Part shown: one piece after another, positions 6,251 to 6,519 of the stretch | Numbering within the stretch: position 1 is the first letter of the stretch | Layout: every line of letters starts with the position of its first letter | DNA from: an uncultured Clostridium sp. | GTDB lineage: Bacteria; Bacillota; Clostridia; TANB77; CAG-508 | Length of the DNA stretch: 6,519 nt | Direction of reading: 5' to 3' | NCBI GenBank assembly: GCA_900552655.1 | Contig: USAE01000069.1 | Location: forward strand, 1-6,519 | Program-made: the position numbers and the translations under genes | Notes under the pieces: model-generated | What the model was told of the DNA's origin: nothing | The model's database searches: none | The model's input: the letters and a program-made list of their open reading frames with translations, nothing else

Positions 6251-6303
6251 GCCGGACGTCAGGCCGCCACTTCGGTGCGGTTACGTCCGGCTTTCTTTGC
6301 TTT
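6251..6303 (+). terminator. Probable proC terminator overlapping the dgcC 3' end
   Basis: A perfect 9-bp outer stem pairs GCCGGACGT (6251-6259) with ACGTCCGGC (6283-6291). Inside it, CAC-TTCG-GTG (6268-6277) makes a UUCG-type tetraloop stem extended by CCG/CGG across one bulged base. On the plus strand the hairpin runs into the T-rich CTTTCTTTGCTTT, consistent with termination of proC. The structure lies within the last codons and stop of dgcC on the other strand. The T-tract is interrupted, so strength is uncertain. Confidence 0.55.
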
Positions 6304-6519
6304 GTAAAGCGCCAAATCTGCCGATTTCAACCACTCACGATAGTGACTCATTTGTGGGTTCAGCGGCGCAACCCCCACACTAATCCGTAAAGTTACCTGT
6401 GGCGAATTCGGCAAACGTAACGTGTTTAGCCCTTCACGCACCCGTAACATGGCGGTAATGGCGCTCTCAGCTGGCGTACCGGACATGATTACTGCAAACT
6501 CATCGCCGCCAAACCGACC
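6259..6519 (-). CDS. dgcC: Diguanylate cyclase DgcC (AdrA/YaiC), C-terminal fragment
   Basis: The visible 86 codons are the end of a GGDEF domain, which makes cyclic di-GMP from two GTP. The frame is open to the window edge and begins GRFGGDEFAVI, with the catalytic GGDEF signature intact. It continues through RISVGVAPL and the usual ADLALYKAKKAGRN close of a GGDEF domain, and ends NRTEVAA. This agrees with my memory of the E. coli/Shigella DgcC C-terminus, allowing a few substitutions. DgcC is an inner-membrane enzyme whose product stimulates cellulose synthesis under CsgD control. The N-terminal membrane region and the rest of the GGDEF domain lie beyond the window. An ATG within the fragment (6486-6484) is not the start, because the GGDEF motif precedes it. 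GC content and codon use differ sharply from all genes left of 6209. This is probably contaminant or chimeric sequence rather than part of the clostridial genome. Confidence 0.9.
   Translation of the reverse strand, partial: GRFGGDEFAVIMSGTPAESAITAMLRVREGLNTLRLPNSPQVTLRISVGVAPLNPQMSHYREWLKSADLALYKAKKAGRNRTEVAA

Noticed and set aside
6103..6390. Plus-strand open frame crossing the clostridial/E. coli boundary
   Set aside because: It runs out of frame through the proC tail and antisense to dgcC; it exists only because of the chimeric join and has no ribosome binding site at its start.
6210..6519. Recent horizontal transfer of a diguanylate cyclase into a clostridial genome
   Set aside because: The transferred piece would start with ten codons of proC, have no mobile-element boundary, and keep E. 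coli composition and gene order; a chimera or contaminant is simpler.

Overview
The window joins two unrelated genomes. Positions 1 to about 6209 are very AT-rich, with strong GGAGG-type ribosome binding sites, the standard genetic code and typical Bacillota gene content: rubrerythrin, clostridial-type RimO and a VanW-domain surface protein. This fits an anaerobic member of the Clostridia, but the species cannot be named from the sequence. From about 6210 to the end, base composition and codon use switch abruptly to those of an enterobacterium. This tail reads as the convergent 3' ends of Escherichia coli proC and dgcC (adrA/yaiC). The most economical reading is a chimeric contig or contamination rather than gene transfer.

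Layout of the clostridial part. At the left is a small Lys/Glu-rich protein of unknown function on the minus strand, with an AT-rich inverted repeat just past its stop. A divergent promoter region of about 190 bp separates it from a plus-strand rubrerythrin gene, which detoxifies peroxide in anaerobes. A strong 16-bp-stem terminator closes rubrerythrin and, from the other side, the minus-strand cluster. That cluster, in transcription order, is: VanW-domain protein (6065 to 4737), pth (peptidyl-tRNA hydrolase), an RNase E/G family endonuclease, and rimO (ribosomal protein S12 methylthiotransferase). Three of the four genes concern translation or RNA turnover. The gaps are 26, 104 and 137 bp, so pth very probably shares a transcript with the VanW gene, and the other two may have further signals.

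Points worth a second look are: (1) the chimeric junction at about 6209; (2) the VanW gene, whose transmembrane segment lies upstream of the only available ATG but has no start codon and is preceded by an in-frame stop; (3) a pair of inverted, GC-rich, REP/REPIN-like repeats between the RNase gene and rimO; (4) the RNase E/G protein, which ends before the zinc-link and small domain, with one repeat copy starting 3 bp after its stop; and (5) the uncharacterised left-hand gene with its adjacent inverted repeat. I see no CRISPR array, tRNA, rRNA, transposase or defence system, and no convincing undescribed multi-gene system.
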